Source: Methanoregula sp. UBA64 (GTDB taxonomy: Archaea; Halobacteriota; Methanomicrobia; Methanomicrobiales; Methanospirillaceae). From it: a stretch of 64,000 nt of DNA. The notes under the pieces are model-generated. The model had not been told where the DNA came from. It saw nothing but the letters and a program-made list of their open reading frames with translations, and made no database searches. The position numbers were made by a program, and so were the translations under genes. Position 1 is the first letter of the stretch. Every line of letters starts with the position of its first letter. Below, piece after piece: positions 17,353-25,094 of the stretch. The stretch is from positions 62,001-126,000 of the forward strand of contig NZ_DAQC01000006.1 in NCBI RefSeq assembly GCF_002502735.1, read 5' to 3'.

Positions 17353-18027
17353 TTACTTGCCGCCGTTGAGCCATGCAAGGAAGGCTGAGATCAGGTCGGC
17401 GTCTTTCTGGTTCTGCGCCGAATTCTGGCCGGATCCCTGTCCCTGCCCAAATCCTTTGTCCGCAGAATTCCCGTTCATGGCCGGGGCGCTGCCGGTATTG
17501 TTACCGTTCTCTGCCCGGACCTGGTGCTGGAACTGCCAGGTGCTGTTGTCGCCGTACTGGTGCTGGCGGGTCTCGTTTCCCCATGCCTGCGTGGCATTGC
17601 CGCTAAAGGGCTGGCACGCGGTCGTGTTGTCCCCGGTTGCAGTGCAGAACGTCGTGTTCCCCGGCCCGAACCGTTCCCCGGGCCCAAACGAGGTCATGTT
17701 CCCGAGGACCATCGGCCCGGGTCCGGTCTGGTTGCCGGTCATGTTCCCGAAGGTTCCGGGCGGCTGGCCCTGGCGCTGCGTTGTGTTCCCCATCTGGCCG
17801 CCGGATCTGGGATTTGCACCCTGGCCGTTGCCCTGCTGGTTTGGGGAACCCTGGTTGTTGTCCGGTCCCTGGGAAAATCCGCCCTGCTGTCCCTGGTTTC
17901 CTGAGCTGCCCTGCCCGTTGCCCGGCATTCCCTGTCCGGGTCCTGCTGCGGCAACTCCCGGTACGCATACCAGTGCCGCAACCAAGAGAACCGCGGCAAC
18001 GAGTCCGATCTTTTTGAGTGGTATCAT
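17353..18027 (-). CDS. Secreted Gly/Gln/Asn-rich low-complexity protein
   Basis: A signal peptide (KKIGLVAAVLLVAALVCVPGVAA) is followed by about 180 residues made almost entirely of Gly, Gln, Asn, Pro and Thr, with repeats such as GNGQG, GNMTGNQTG and GQGQGSGQN; no fold is evident. Many NxT sequons suggest glycosylation. The C-terminus is a short amphipathic helix (DADLISAFLAWLNGGK). The start MIPLKK (18027) is preferred to MPLEHH seven codons upstream because a signal peptide normally begins at the basic residues. A TATA box (CTTTTTATAG, 18101-18110) and a stem-loop in the leader precede it. The role is unknown; a matrix or adhesin-like polymer is possible. Confidence 0.75.
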   Translation of the reverse strand: MIPLKKIGLVAAVLLVAALVCVPGVAAAGPGQGMPGNGQGSSGNQGQQGGFSQGPDNNQGSPNQQGNGQGANPRSGGQMGNTTQRQGQPPGTFGNMTGNQTGPGPMVLGNMTSFGPGERFGPGNTTFCTATGDNTTACQPFSGNATQAWGNETRQHQYGDNSTWQFQHQVRAENGNNTGSAPAMNGNSADKGFGQGQGSGQNSAQNQKDADLISAFLAWLNGGK

Positions 18028-18045
18028 GGTATGATGCTCCAAAGG

Positions 18046-18077
18046 CAACTGCCGTTTTTGTAGTTCCCTGGCAGTTG
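18046..18077 (-). promoter_or_regulatory. Stem-loop in the leader of the low-complexity secreted protein gene
   Basis: CAACTGCC and GGCAGTTG form a perfect 8-bp inverted repeat with a 16-base loop. It lies between the TATA box at 18101-18110 and the ATG at 18027, so it should be in the 5' leader of the message or at its transcription start. Confidence 0.45.
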
Positions 18078-18235
18078 TCCTGATCCCTGATTTTTTGGAT
18101 CACTATAAAAAGTGCCACGCTCCGGGCGGTGAAATATACCACTGAGCGCTCCAATGCCAAAACCGGGCGGTTAACACAATGATCGGCCCGGTTCTGCTGC
18201 AACAATCCGGCCGGTTCCTGAGAACCCTCCCATGG

Positions 18236-18302
18236 TTCCGGAACGGGAAGGAACGACCGGGCAATGTTCCGGAAAGGTCCGGAACGATTGAACGTTCCGG
18301 AT
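18236..18302. promoter_or_regulatory. Cluster of four TTCCGGAA-type palindromes
   Basis: TTCCGGAA at 18236-18243 and 18267-18274, GTCCGGAA at 18277-18284 and TTCCGGAT at 18295-18302. The first three are spaced by about 31 and 10 bases, close to whole helical turns. The cluster lies about 210-275 bases upstream of the low-complexity protein gene, in a stretch of 500 bases with no gene (18028-18540). It looks like a multi-site operator; the binding protein is unknown. Confidence 0.45.
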
Positions 18303-18540
18303 TTCCTGCGGTTATGGACAATTGGCGGACCGGGCCCGGCCCGGAATTTTGCACAAATCCTGTGCAGCGATCCTTACCGGCCGGACCCGCAGGAGTGAAG
18401 GCGCGCAGGTTTTTCCTGGTTGCGACTGCCGTTTTCAGGCCCGTGCCGCACCTGCCGCATCGGGAAAAAAGCAGAATGCCTGCTAGAAAAAAGGAGCGGC
18501 TATTAATCCAGTAAAAAAAAAGCGTTGGTGCCGGCAGGGG

Positions 18541-19356
18541 TTACTGCTCTACTGCCGCAAGCGATTTACTCAGATCGCCCGAGAGGTCGGTGCCGGCAAA
18601 CGCCCCGCTTGTGGGAAGCGCCATCGTGAAGTACGGCGTCACGTCGTACTGGACGGTGCTGCCGGCCGGGATCGTGGCGTCAAGGATATGACCTCCTTCC
18701 GTATGATCGTCCGAGAGGAAGTGGAGGTGGTAGCCCTCCGCATTGAGCCCTTTTAGGAAGACCGGCGTGTAGAACCCGACAACCGTGCCGGTCACGTTTG
18801 TGTACGTGTGGACCTTCTGCTCCTGTGCGGCAGCGGTCAGGTTGGGATACGGTTTTTCCTGCGCCGGGATCGCCCGGACCGTGACCGAGGGGAAGGTGCC
18901 GTGGATCTTTACTGCATAGATCATGTTTGTGGTCGGGAGTTTTGCCGCCATGGAACGCATGAACCCGGATGCGTTCTCTTCCCGGTCAACGGTTGCCTGC
19001 CGGAGATCGGTATCGAAGTACGTGACCGTGGCAAACGGCGTTGTCTGGGAATCGGCTGCGGCAACGACCGAGCCGTCGGCCTTTGCCTGCCAGACTTTCC
19101 CGTCCAGCACGATCATCTCGCCTTCGAGTTTGTCGAACGTGCCGATCCCGAAGTCGCCGTGCTTTTTTATCTCGCCGATGGTCACGTTGCCGTCATACAC
19201 GCCCTGCATCAGCGCATCGATGGTCGAGACCTGGTAGAGCGTGTCGCGGTCGGCCGTATTTGTGCCGGAATGTTTTGCATACCCGGTGTAGATCGCGGTC
19301 CCGGCAAAGACTATTGCTACCGCAAGGCCGATGCCGAGGAAAAATTTTCTGTCCAT
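18541..19356 (-). CDS. budA: Alpha-acetolactate decarboxylase, membrane-anchored or exported
   Basis: Converts 2-acetolactate to (R)-acetoin and CO2. The 271 residues comprise an N-terminal hydrophobic anchor/signal (FLGIGLAVAIVFAGTAIYTGY) and a complete decarboxylase domain: TLYQVSTIDALMQGVYDGN, KHGDFGIGTFDKLEGEMIVLDG, and the Zn-binding YHLHFLSDDHTEGGH with His-x-His and a later His. Sequences of this kind with a leader place the active domain outside the membrane, where acetolactate would have to leak or be supplied. It is followed after 16 bp upstream by the parvulin gene on the same strand, so the two may be cotranscribed. Confidence 0.88.
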   Translation of the reverse strand: MDRKFFLGIGLAVAIVFAGTAIYTGYAKHSGTNTADRDTLYQVSTIDALMQGVYDGNVTIGEIKKHGDFGIGTFDKLEGEMIVLDGKVWQAKADGSVVAAADSQTTPFATVTYFDTDLRQATVDREENASGFMRSMAAKLPTTNMIYAVKIHGTFPSVTVRAIPAQEKPYPNLTAAAQEQKVHTYTNVTGTVVGFYTPVFLKGLNAEGYHLHFLSDDHTEGGHILDATIPAGSTVQYDVTPYFTMALPTSGAFAGTDLSGDLSKSLAAVEQ

Positions 19357-19372
19357 GAAGGGAACCGGCCGC

Positions 19373-19654
19373 TTACTTGGTGCCGGTGACCTTGATGACG
19401 TGGTACCCGAACTGGGTCTTTACCGGGCCGACAACGGCGCCCTTCTCTGCGGCAAAGGCTGCGGCTTCGAACTCGGGGACCATCTGGCCCTTCTCGAACC
19501 AGCCGAGGTCTCCGCCGTTCTTCTTTGACGGGCAGGAGGAGAAGCGCTTTGCAAGTGCGGCAAAGTCTTCGCCGTCTTTTATCCTCTTTAAGATCTTGTT
19601 TGCGTCGTCCTCGCTCGTGACAAGGATGTGGGATGCGCGAATCTGTGTGGTCAT
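19373..19654 (-). CDS. Parvulin-type peptidyl-prolyl isomerase
   Basis: A single-domain PpiC-like cis-trans prolyl isomerase of 93 residues. Family signatures are IRASHILV at the start, FAALAKRFSSCPSKKNGGDLGWF in the middle and FGYHVIKV at the end. The start MTTQIRASHILV is at the expected family position; the longer reading upstream is low complexity. It has no signal peptide, so it is cytoplasmic. It precedes the acetolactate decarboxylase gene by 16 bp on the same strand. Confidence 0.92.
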   Translation of the reverse strand: MTTQIRASHILVTSEDDANKILKRIKDGEDFAALAKRFSSCPSKKNGGDLGWFEKGQMVPEFEAAAFAAEKGAVVGPVKTQFGYHVIKVTGTK

Positions 19655-19739
19655 GTATAATGATGGGGGGGTTTTGGGATAAAATGGTTGATGGGCGGGT
19701 TTTGTTGCATGTCCTTTGCCCGGGCAGGTGACGGTATCT

Positions 19740-20394
19740 CCCGGAGGATTGGTTCTCCGACGGAGGGACGTTTCCGACCGGAGCCGTGCCGGAAGGTTCC
19801 AGTGGAAACGGTGCCAATCCACTCCACGATTATTATTTTAATCAGTTGTTTTCAAAAACCGGGCATTTTAAGGGGAAATTGACCGGCGTCTTTAGCGGGC
19901 TTCCTGCGGCCGCGGTTTTGGGATCGATAGAATGGTCAACTAAGCATGAGATCTGCCAACCGGTGCAATCTGTGAACGTTTCTCAGATCTACGACGGAGA
20001 AATTCTTATTTGAAGGATGTACCGACGGTGACTAGTAAGATGAAGACGCTCCTGGGGGCTCCGGCAAGCCTCCGCCCCCGCCGCGTGGGCGTCCCCCGGT
20101 TGCGATAGTGTTGTATTACCTGCATTGGGGTGCTGCTCCCGGTGCAGGTAATGCAGAGACATCGCATGTGCGCCCCGTCCCCCTCGGGGGACTGGTGGCG
20201 CAAGAGGGGGGCTTGCAGGGTACGGGAAAACCTGCCGGGTGCAGGCTGTCCGGGCCTCCATCCAATCAGAATCAGATTGCTCCCCCAAAATTTTTCCGGC
20301 ATTTTGGATTTTCGTCCAAAAAAATCCGGCCGTACCAACTTTCGCCCGGAATTTTTTTGGGATTTTCAGATTTCGAACCGGAAAAAAACCGGCC
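19740..20394 (+). repeat. Long dispersed repeat, copy 1
   Basis: Matches the segment 35645-36258 in the same orientation over about 0.6 kb. Strongest blocks are CCCGGAGGATTGGTTCTCCG at the start, TCCAGTGGAAACGG, GATCTGCCAACCGGTGCAAT, the whole 20044-20217 core, and TTGGGATTTTCAGATTTCGA near the end; the blocks between are diverged or of different length. There is no plausible protein: the frames differ between copies by single-base indels. It fills the gap after the parvulin gene. Confidence 0.8.
20044..20217 (+). ncRNA. Candidate structured RNA core, copy 1
   Basis: A 174-base core shared with 35951-36124 and, in shorter form, 40528-40684. Predicted pairings: GGGGGC with GCCCCC; TTACCTGCA with TGCAGGTAA (perfect, 9 bp); GTCCCC-CTCG-GGGGAC inside GCGCC/GGCGC. 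A possible long-range helix pairs CCCCCGGTTGCG with CGCAAGAGGGGG. The stems are kept in the other copies although loops and bases change. Transcription is not shown, so a structured mobile element is equally possible. Confidence 0.5.
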
Positions 20395-20800
20395 GAAAAA
20401 ATTTCAGTCCGAAATTTTTTACATTTTTCAACTTTCGACCGGAAAAATTTCCGGTTTTTAAAATTTCGCGGCCAAAAAAAGTCCGGGTTTTCCGATCCCG
20501 GTGCCGGGCCCGTATCGCATGGTTTACGCCGGAGAAGTGAGTTAGTTGTGTAACTAACACCTTTTTTTCCAACTTTCGCGCCAACTTTTTTTTCTTTTTT
20601 CAACTTTCATTCCAAAAATTTTTAGGATTTTCAATTTTCGCGCTGAAAAAAATTTGCCGGAAAAAATTTCGCGGCAAAAAAATCCGGCCGTACCAGATTT
20701 CGAACCAAAAATTTTTGGCCGGGAAAAATTTCAGACCGTGCGGGTGTGACATGATCGGCCGGAAAAATTTACGGGCAACGTACACGCTCCGTCGGACGTG
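20280..20800. repeat. AT-rich field of degenerate short repeats
   Basis: Built from variants of CCGGAAAAATTTC and its complement joined by TTTCGNNC and GGATTTTCA blocks. One longer unit, AAAAAAATCCGGCCGTACCA, occurs at about 20315 and again at about 20685. A perfect hairpin GTTAGTT-GTGT-AACTAAC (20541-20558) is followed by a T8 run and could terminate transcription. A shorter version of the same field follows repeat copy 2 (36150-36262). No gene is seen from 19655 to 20915. Confidence 0.55.
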
Positions 20801-20915
20801 TAAGCCAAAAGAGGGTTTTTTCCAATGTTCGCGGCGATCTTCTGGAAATTTTTTGGCGTGAAAGTTCGTACAAGTGCAAAACGACAAGGTACAGGGCAGG
20901 TATATTCGCTCCATT

Positions 20916-21506
20916 TTAGAGCGTCTCACCCCAGATCCGGGTAACCCTGCCAGCCGAAGGATCGATATCAAAGAACACCCGCAGGTCCGTGCAATTGATC
21001 CAGCGATCCGCCATCAGGGTCGGCGGCCACCGCACGGTCTCTGTCTGGTTCAGAAGTGGACGCGGCTGATCCGTGATGCCTTCGATCACTCCCCCGCTTT
21101 TGAGGAACTCCTTCACACACGGGTCGTTAAAGGCTGCATCGATGAGCGTCATCCTGTCAACTCCCGGGAAATCGACCGGGATGGCATCGATCTCTTTCTG
21201 GGTAGGATGGTCGGGATCGGCAATTGCGTGGGTTTCAGGGAGTGGCTGCATCTCCCGGGGACAAGAAAATTCGGGAGGATTTACCAGAAATGCCGGGCAG
21301 GTGTGGGGGTCTTGCTCGCGGGTGGTGGTTACATTCGCTGTTGGAAGCGGGGTTGCAGGTTCCGCTATTGGTTGTGTCGTGATCGGGGATTGTGTTCCCG
21401 TGTCATTTACCTGCTGTTGCGGCATTGGCTGGGAATTATTCACCGATGTTGTACAGCCCGCGACAAAGAGAAATAGAATAAGACAACAAAGAAGAATTTT
21501 GCTCAT
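20916..21506 (-). CDS. Lipoprotein of unknown function
   Basis: A 196-residue surface lipoprotein. The signal peptide MSKILLCCLILFLFVAGC ends in a lipobox (Cys18). A Gln/Thr/Pro-rich linker of about 45 residues follows, then a compact domain of about 120 residues beginning CPAFLVNPPEFSC and ending with DIDPSAGRVTRIWGETL. The phrase FFDIDPSAGRVTRIW resembles archaeal secreted PepSY-like or DUF-type surface domains, without a firm match. Its ATG overlaps the stop of the small gene upstream (ATGA), so it ends a three-gene unit with that gene and the beta-propeller gene. Confidence 0.7.
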   Translation of the reverse strand: MSKILLCCLILFLFVAGCTTSVNNSQPMPQQQVNDTGTQSPITTQPIAEPATPLPTANVTTTREQDPHTCPAFLVNPPEFSCPREMQPLPETHAIADPDHPTQKEIDAIPVDFPGVDRMTLIDAAFNDPCVKEFLKSGGVIEGITDQPRPLLNQTETVRWPPTLMADRWINCTDLRVFFDIDPSAGRVTRIWGETL

Positions 21507-21700
21507 CGGTGATACCCTCCCCTCTTTTTACTGCCTCTGATAAGAGGTACACGATCACAAAATCTCATCGTAATTGATAACCTGCCCGGGGGCGCGGGAT
21601 TGACCCCCGAGATACAGCCGCATCCGGTAATGCAGACAAGGAGCATGAGGACAACGAGCATTTTTCCCATCATCATGCAGGTCTCCGGTACGCCGTTCAT
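21503..21700 (-). CDS. Small lipoprotein-like peptide in a coupled operon
   Basis: A 65-residue open frame whose ATG overlaps the upstream stop (ATGA at 21697-21700) and whose stop overlaps the next ATG (ATGA at 21503-21506). This double coupling is the main reason to accept it. It contains a lipobox-like signal, MMMGKMLVVLMLLVCITGCG, so the functional start may be the internal ATG at 21676. The 40 residues after the Cys are basic and have no recognisable domain; it may be a shortened remnant of a larger lipoprotein. Confidence 0.5.
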   Translation of the reverse strand: MNGVPETCMMMGKMLVVLMLLVCITGCGCISGVNPAPPGRLSITMRFCDRVPLIRGSKKRGGYHR

Positions 21701-23397
21701 TCCTTTCTGTATCTCCGTGAGGCAAGTGCGCCCAGGCCCGCAGCAGCGAGGGATACTGCCAGCGGGAGCGAAGCCGGATGGGTTGTCGGGATCTCACGCG
21801 GAGGATTCCCGATTGCAGCTGTCGTCCCCTGAGACATATTTTGCAGGAGTGCCGGGGAAGCTGTGGTATTCCGTGCGGGGATCGTTGGTTTCGGGCTCTG
21901 GCGTTCGGTAAGATTGAACTGCGTACTCACCGGCTCACCATAGTCCGGGTTGACCGGTGTGACCCTGACCCTGTAGGTAAGCGGCACCCAGCCTGCCGTA
22001 TGAACCGGGCAGGACCATTCCCCGGGAGAATTTTTACCAGGCTGTACTATGACCGTTTCTGACATCCCGAGTTTCCTTGCATCACTCATAAGAAATCCCC
22101 GGGCATTTTCCGGTGAAGATGGAAGTATGTCAACGAGAATCTCTTCACCCGATGGCACATTTGCCGTACCGTGCACTACAAAGGAATCGCCAACGTAATG
22201 ATCGGCGACCGGGTCAATGGTTATCGACACGTTTGCAGAACTCTCCGGGTACAGTGACCCAAAGAAATACACGGCATCCGCTATCGCCCCGGTTGCATTC
22301 CCGTTGCCGGACACGGCCACAGAAGAAACCCCTGCACCGGTCGGATAATTCCTGAGTGCGGAACCATTGCGATCAACCGTTGTGATCGAACTGCCGTTCC
22401 CGAAGACAACATAATCCCCGGTCTCGTCAATAGCAATATTCCGTGAAAGGCGGGAGGTTTTGATCGTCCAGAGAATCGTGCCGTGATTATCCAGCCCGTA
22501 CACGGACCCTTCCACAGATCCTACCACAATCCGGCTGGCATCGTCCGATATCGCAAGTGACGACCCGGTCTCCGGGAACGAACGCTCACCGACAAGACCC
22601 CCGGTCCGGTTGAACAAGTAGAGATTCCCGTACCTGCCCCCGACAACGGCGATTATTGCATTGTCCCCGCTGATCGCGACGGTATCTGGTCCGCCGGTCC
22701 GGTATTTCCAGAGCGGGGATCCGTTCCGGTCGAAGAGGAAAAGATCGTTCGGGTAACTGACCGTGCCCTGTGGGGTTGTGCCGGGATTTGTTCCCGCTGC
22801 TGCGATCAGCGTGCCGTCTTTTGAGATGGTGAGCGAGTGGACCGGTGCATCGGTGCCACCTGTCCACAGGACAGAACCGTTCCGGTCAAGGCAGATCACC
22901 CGGCGTTCCTCTGTTCCCACGTATATCTGCGAAGCATCCGGTGAAATAGCAACTGCGACTGGCGGGCTCATGGTGGAATAATTCCAGAGGATCGCACCGG
23001 TCCGGTCAAAGATGATCACATGGTTTGATGTCGTGGACGTGACCGAACCCGCGCAGCAGCCCGGCACCAGTTCGGATGCCGCAATGATGCTGTTGTCCCG
23101 CGCAATGCTGATCGAAGAGATCCACGGCGGGCGTTCAGCGGTAAACTGCCTACTCCAGAGGAGTGCGCCGGTCCGGTTGAAGTACAGGAGCGAATTTTCG
23201 TCCGCCACGTACGCCGCCAGGTACTGTCCGTCATCGGAGATGGTTACCTTGTTGAGATTGCCTTCATAGGTTGCATTTGGCGACAGGGCAAACGTCCACT
23301 GGGGCTGGACCGCAAGGGCCGGGACGCACAACAGGCAGAGTGCCATGAGAGCGAGCAGGAATTGTGATGCGGTTGATATTTTTTTACCCTGAATCAT
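21697..23397 (-). CDS. Surface beta-propeller (PQQ/WD-like) protein with C-terminal anchor
   Basis: A secreted protein of 566 residues. The signal peptide ends ...CVPALA. Residues about 30-370 hold seven or so repeats with the pattern FDRTGAILWNYST, LDRNGSVLWTGGT, FDRNGSPLWKYRTGG, spaced about 45 residues apart: a beta-propeller of the PQQ-like type. A DUF3821-like domain follows (ITIDPVADHYVGDSFVVHGTANV). The C-terminal tail has NPPREIPTTHPASLPLAVSLAAAGLGALASRRYRKE: a short motif, a hydrophobic span and basic residues, like a sorting or anchoring signal. Start MIQGKK (23397) is preferred to an ATG five codons upstream. It is the first gene of a coupled unit with two lipoprotein genes. Confidence 0.82.
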   Translation of the reverse strand: MIQGKKISTASQFLLALMALCLLCVPALAVQPQWTFALSPNATYEGNLNKVTISDDGQYLAAYVADENSLLYFNRTGALLWSRQFTAERPPWISSISIARDNSIIAASELVPGCCAGSVTSTTSNHVIIFDRTGAILWNYSTMSPPVAVAISPDASQIYVGTEERRVICLDRNGSVLWTGGTDAPVHSLTISKDGTLIAAAGTNPGTTPQGTVSYPNDLFLFDRNGSPLWKYRTGGPDTVAISGDNAIIAVVGGRYGNLYLFNRTGGLVGERSFPETGSSLAISDDASRIVVGSVEGSVYGLDNHGTILWTIKTSRLSRNIAIDETGDYVVFGNGSSITTVDRNGSALRNYPTGAGVSSVAVSGNGNATGAIADAVYFFGSLYPESSANVSITIDPVADHYVGDSFVVHGTANVPSGEEILVDILPSSPENARGFLMSDARKLGMSETVIVQPGKNSPGEWSCPVHTAGWVPLTYRVRVTPVNPDYGEPVSTQFNLTERQSPKPTIPARNTTASPALLQNMSQGTTAAIGNPPREIPTTHPASLPLAVSLAAAGLGALASRRYRKE

Positions 23398-23428
23398 GGA
23401 ATCACTCCCCAATCATTTTTATTCCCTG

Positions 23429-24004
23429 TTATCCCCGGCTGCCGGTGATGTTAAAGAACGTATGTTTTTCTATCCCTCCGTTTCTCCCGCTCACACTCAG
23501 GAGATACCGACCGCCTTGAAGGAACCCGTGCTGCGATGTATCTACGGACCACGACCAGGTGTTGATGCTGCAATTCCCCACAGTGACGGATACATTGCCG
23601 GCAAACCCCCCGCCGCACGGATTTACCGAATCCAAACCAGAGGGGACCTTGGGACAGGGAACAAATTCCCCTGAATCTATTTTTAGCACCATGGGTTCTT
23701 CGGCTGCCAGGTTCGTGGTCCCGGTGAAGGTGATGATGTCTCCAAGATCATGATCGGGCACGGGATCGATAGCGATCTCCGGCGCGTTTGTAAGATTTTC
23801 TGCGGATGTTTGTTGCGGGCACAGGGTTATTGCCGGTGGTACGGGGCCGGTGGTGTCCGGGGAAACTGCCGGTTTGTTGATCTCCGGTACGTGGTTTGCT
23901 CCGTTCCACAGGTTCACTGTTGCATATGCCAGTGCGAGGAACAGGATGATTGCAAAGATCGCCGCGACCCGGATGAGGAGATCTTCCCGGTCCGCCGGAT
24001 TCAT
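23429..24004 (-). CDS. Membrane-anchored DUF3821-like surface protein
   Basis: A 191-residue protein with an N-in transmembrane anchor (EDLLIRVAAIFAIILFLALAYATV) and an outer domain of about 130 residues containing IAIDPVPDHDLGDIITFTGTTNLAAEE, the same repeat unit found in the neighbouring larger proteins, and Cys residues that could pair (CPKVPSGLDSVNPC). Its ATG overlaps the stop of the 361-residue protein gene (24001-24004). A broken copy of its 5' end lies at 35482-35640. Confidence 0.75.
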   Translation of the reverse strand: MNPADREDLLIRVAAIFAIILFLALAYATVNLWNGANHVPEINKPAVSPDTTGPVPPAITLCPQQTSAENLTNAPEIAIDPVPDHDLGDIITFTGTTNLAAEEPMVLKIDSGEFVPCPKVPSGLDSVNPCGGGFAGNVSVTVGNCSINTWSWSVDTSQHGFLQGGRYLLSVSGRNGGIEKHTFFNITGSRG

Positions 24005-25086
24005 GCGGATCCCCCGGTTTTTGTCCGGCCCAGCACTGCATATGCCCCCAGACCCGTTGCAGCGACGGAAATTGCCAGCGGGAGCGAAGCCGGGTGAGTT
24101 GTCGGCATCACCGGGGGAGGATTCGCGGTTGCAGCGATAGTTCCCTGAGACGTATTTTGCTGGAGTGCCGGAGAGTCGGGGACAGTATCCGCGAGTGTGA
24201 ATGGATATACTTCCTGGTTGAACGGCCCGATGGAGAGTTCGTAGCTCCCCGGGACAGCAGCCATCCGGACCACAGTACCATTCTCGAACGATTTTTCAAA
24301 CCGGGTGGTATTTACGACAAAGGACCAGGTGTTGATCTCGCCTGTCCCCCGATAAACGATAGTTGAGCCGGAAAATCTGGGCGGCAGGAGGTTCGGGCTG
24401 CCCGGGGCATAATTGGCAGAGAACGCCCCATAATCGATCTCCTGGCCGACCGGGAGATTGGTCTCCCCGGAAACCCCGAATGTTTCGCCGATATGATGAG
24501 TACCGAGGGGAAGATGGTCCACGGAGATCCAGTATCCCCGCTGGGCATGGGTGTACTGGTTGGTGTGATAGGGAGTAAGATTGGGGGTGATCACCGTACT
24601 GGTATCCGTATCTTCCGGAGACAGAACAGAAATGATCCGGGTATCCTTCGCTGAAATCCGGGGATCCAGGGAAGCAACGGTCACAACGTAATCACCCGGG
24701 ACTGCACCGGGGGTGACCGTAAAACTCGGGCCAATCCCGTGTGTCTGCCAGAGACCCGGCGTTGCATTGCACGACCAGGTATTGATCCCGTTCTCCCCGG
24801 GCTCGATAGTGACGCTGGACTGGTAATCGCAACCGCTTCCTCCCGGATTGAACCAGGCGCTATAGATCTGGAGTTGGAGAGGAGAACCCGATGCTGGCAG
24901 GTTCGTTGTTCCGGTAATGTAAAATACTTCATCGACCGTGTGGTTCCCGACGGGATTGACGGTAATAAACGGAGTTGTGACGGGCGTTACATTTCTCTCA
25001 TCAGCGCTCGCTAATGGGACAAGTATGAGTGCTGCAAGAACTATGGCAAACGAGGCAATGATTATTATTTTTCCGGATTTTACCAT
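24001..25086 (-). CDS. DUF3821-like surface protein with C-terminal anchor
   Basis: A 361-residue secreted protein: signal peptide (IIIIASFAIVLAALILVPLASA), a first domain beginning ITVNPVGNHTVDEVFYITGT, a second beginning VDHLPLGTHHIGETFGVSGE, and a tail NPPPVMPTTHPASLPLAISVAATGLGAYAVLGRTKTGGSA. Both domains are beta-rich and share the pattern V-x-H-x-(V/I)-G/D-E-x-F-x-x-x-G-x-T-N-L. They are typical of Methanomicrobiales surface proteins of unknown function. Several NxT/S sequons suggest glycosylation. It is coupled to the next gene and follows the kelch gene by 8 bp, so all three are probably one operon. Confidence 0.8.
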   Translation of the reverse strand: MVKSGKIIIIASFAIVLAALILVPLASADERNVTPVTTPFITVNPVGNHTVDEVFYITGTTNLPASGSPLQLQIYSAWFNPGGSGCDYQSSVTIEPGENGINTWSCNATPGLWQTHGIGPSFTVTPGAVPGDYVVTVASLDPRISAKDTRIISVLSPEDTDTSTVITPNLTPYHTNQYTHAQRGYWISVDHLPLGTHHIGETFGVSGETNLPVGQEIDYGAFSANYAPGSPNLLPPRFSGSTIVYRGTGEINTWSFVVNTTRFEKSFENGTVVRMAAVPGSYELSIGPFNQEVYPFTLADTVPDSPALQQNTSQGTIAATANPPPVMPTTHPASLPLAISVAATGLGAYAVLGRTKTGGSA

Positions 25087-25094
25087 TTTGACTC

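Noticed and set aside
17207..18034. Long plus-strand open frame of 275 codons
   Set aside because: It is the antisense of the low-complexity secreted protein, whose skewed codons keep the opposite strand free of stops; its own product has no sensible composition, and the minus-strand frame has a clear signal peptide.
20062..20108. Small peptide (MKT-LGAPASLRPRRVGVP) inside the structured repeat
   Set aside because: Readable in copies 1 and 2, but a base indel gives different ends and copy 3 lacks the frame; the bases are explained by the GGGGGC/GCCCCC hairpin.
19740..20394. Insertion sequence or MITE with a transposase
   Set aside because: No transposase frame, no terminal inverted repeats and no target duplication could be seen around either long copy; a non-autonomous element remains possible, so it is reported only as a repeat.
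20280..20800. CRISPR array
   Set aside because: Units are short, degenerate, overlapping and of irregular spacing; there is no constant repeat with unique spacers and no cas gene in the window.
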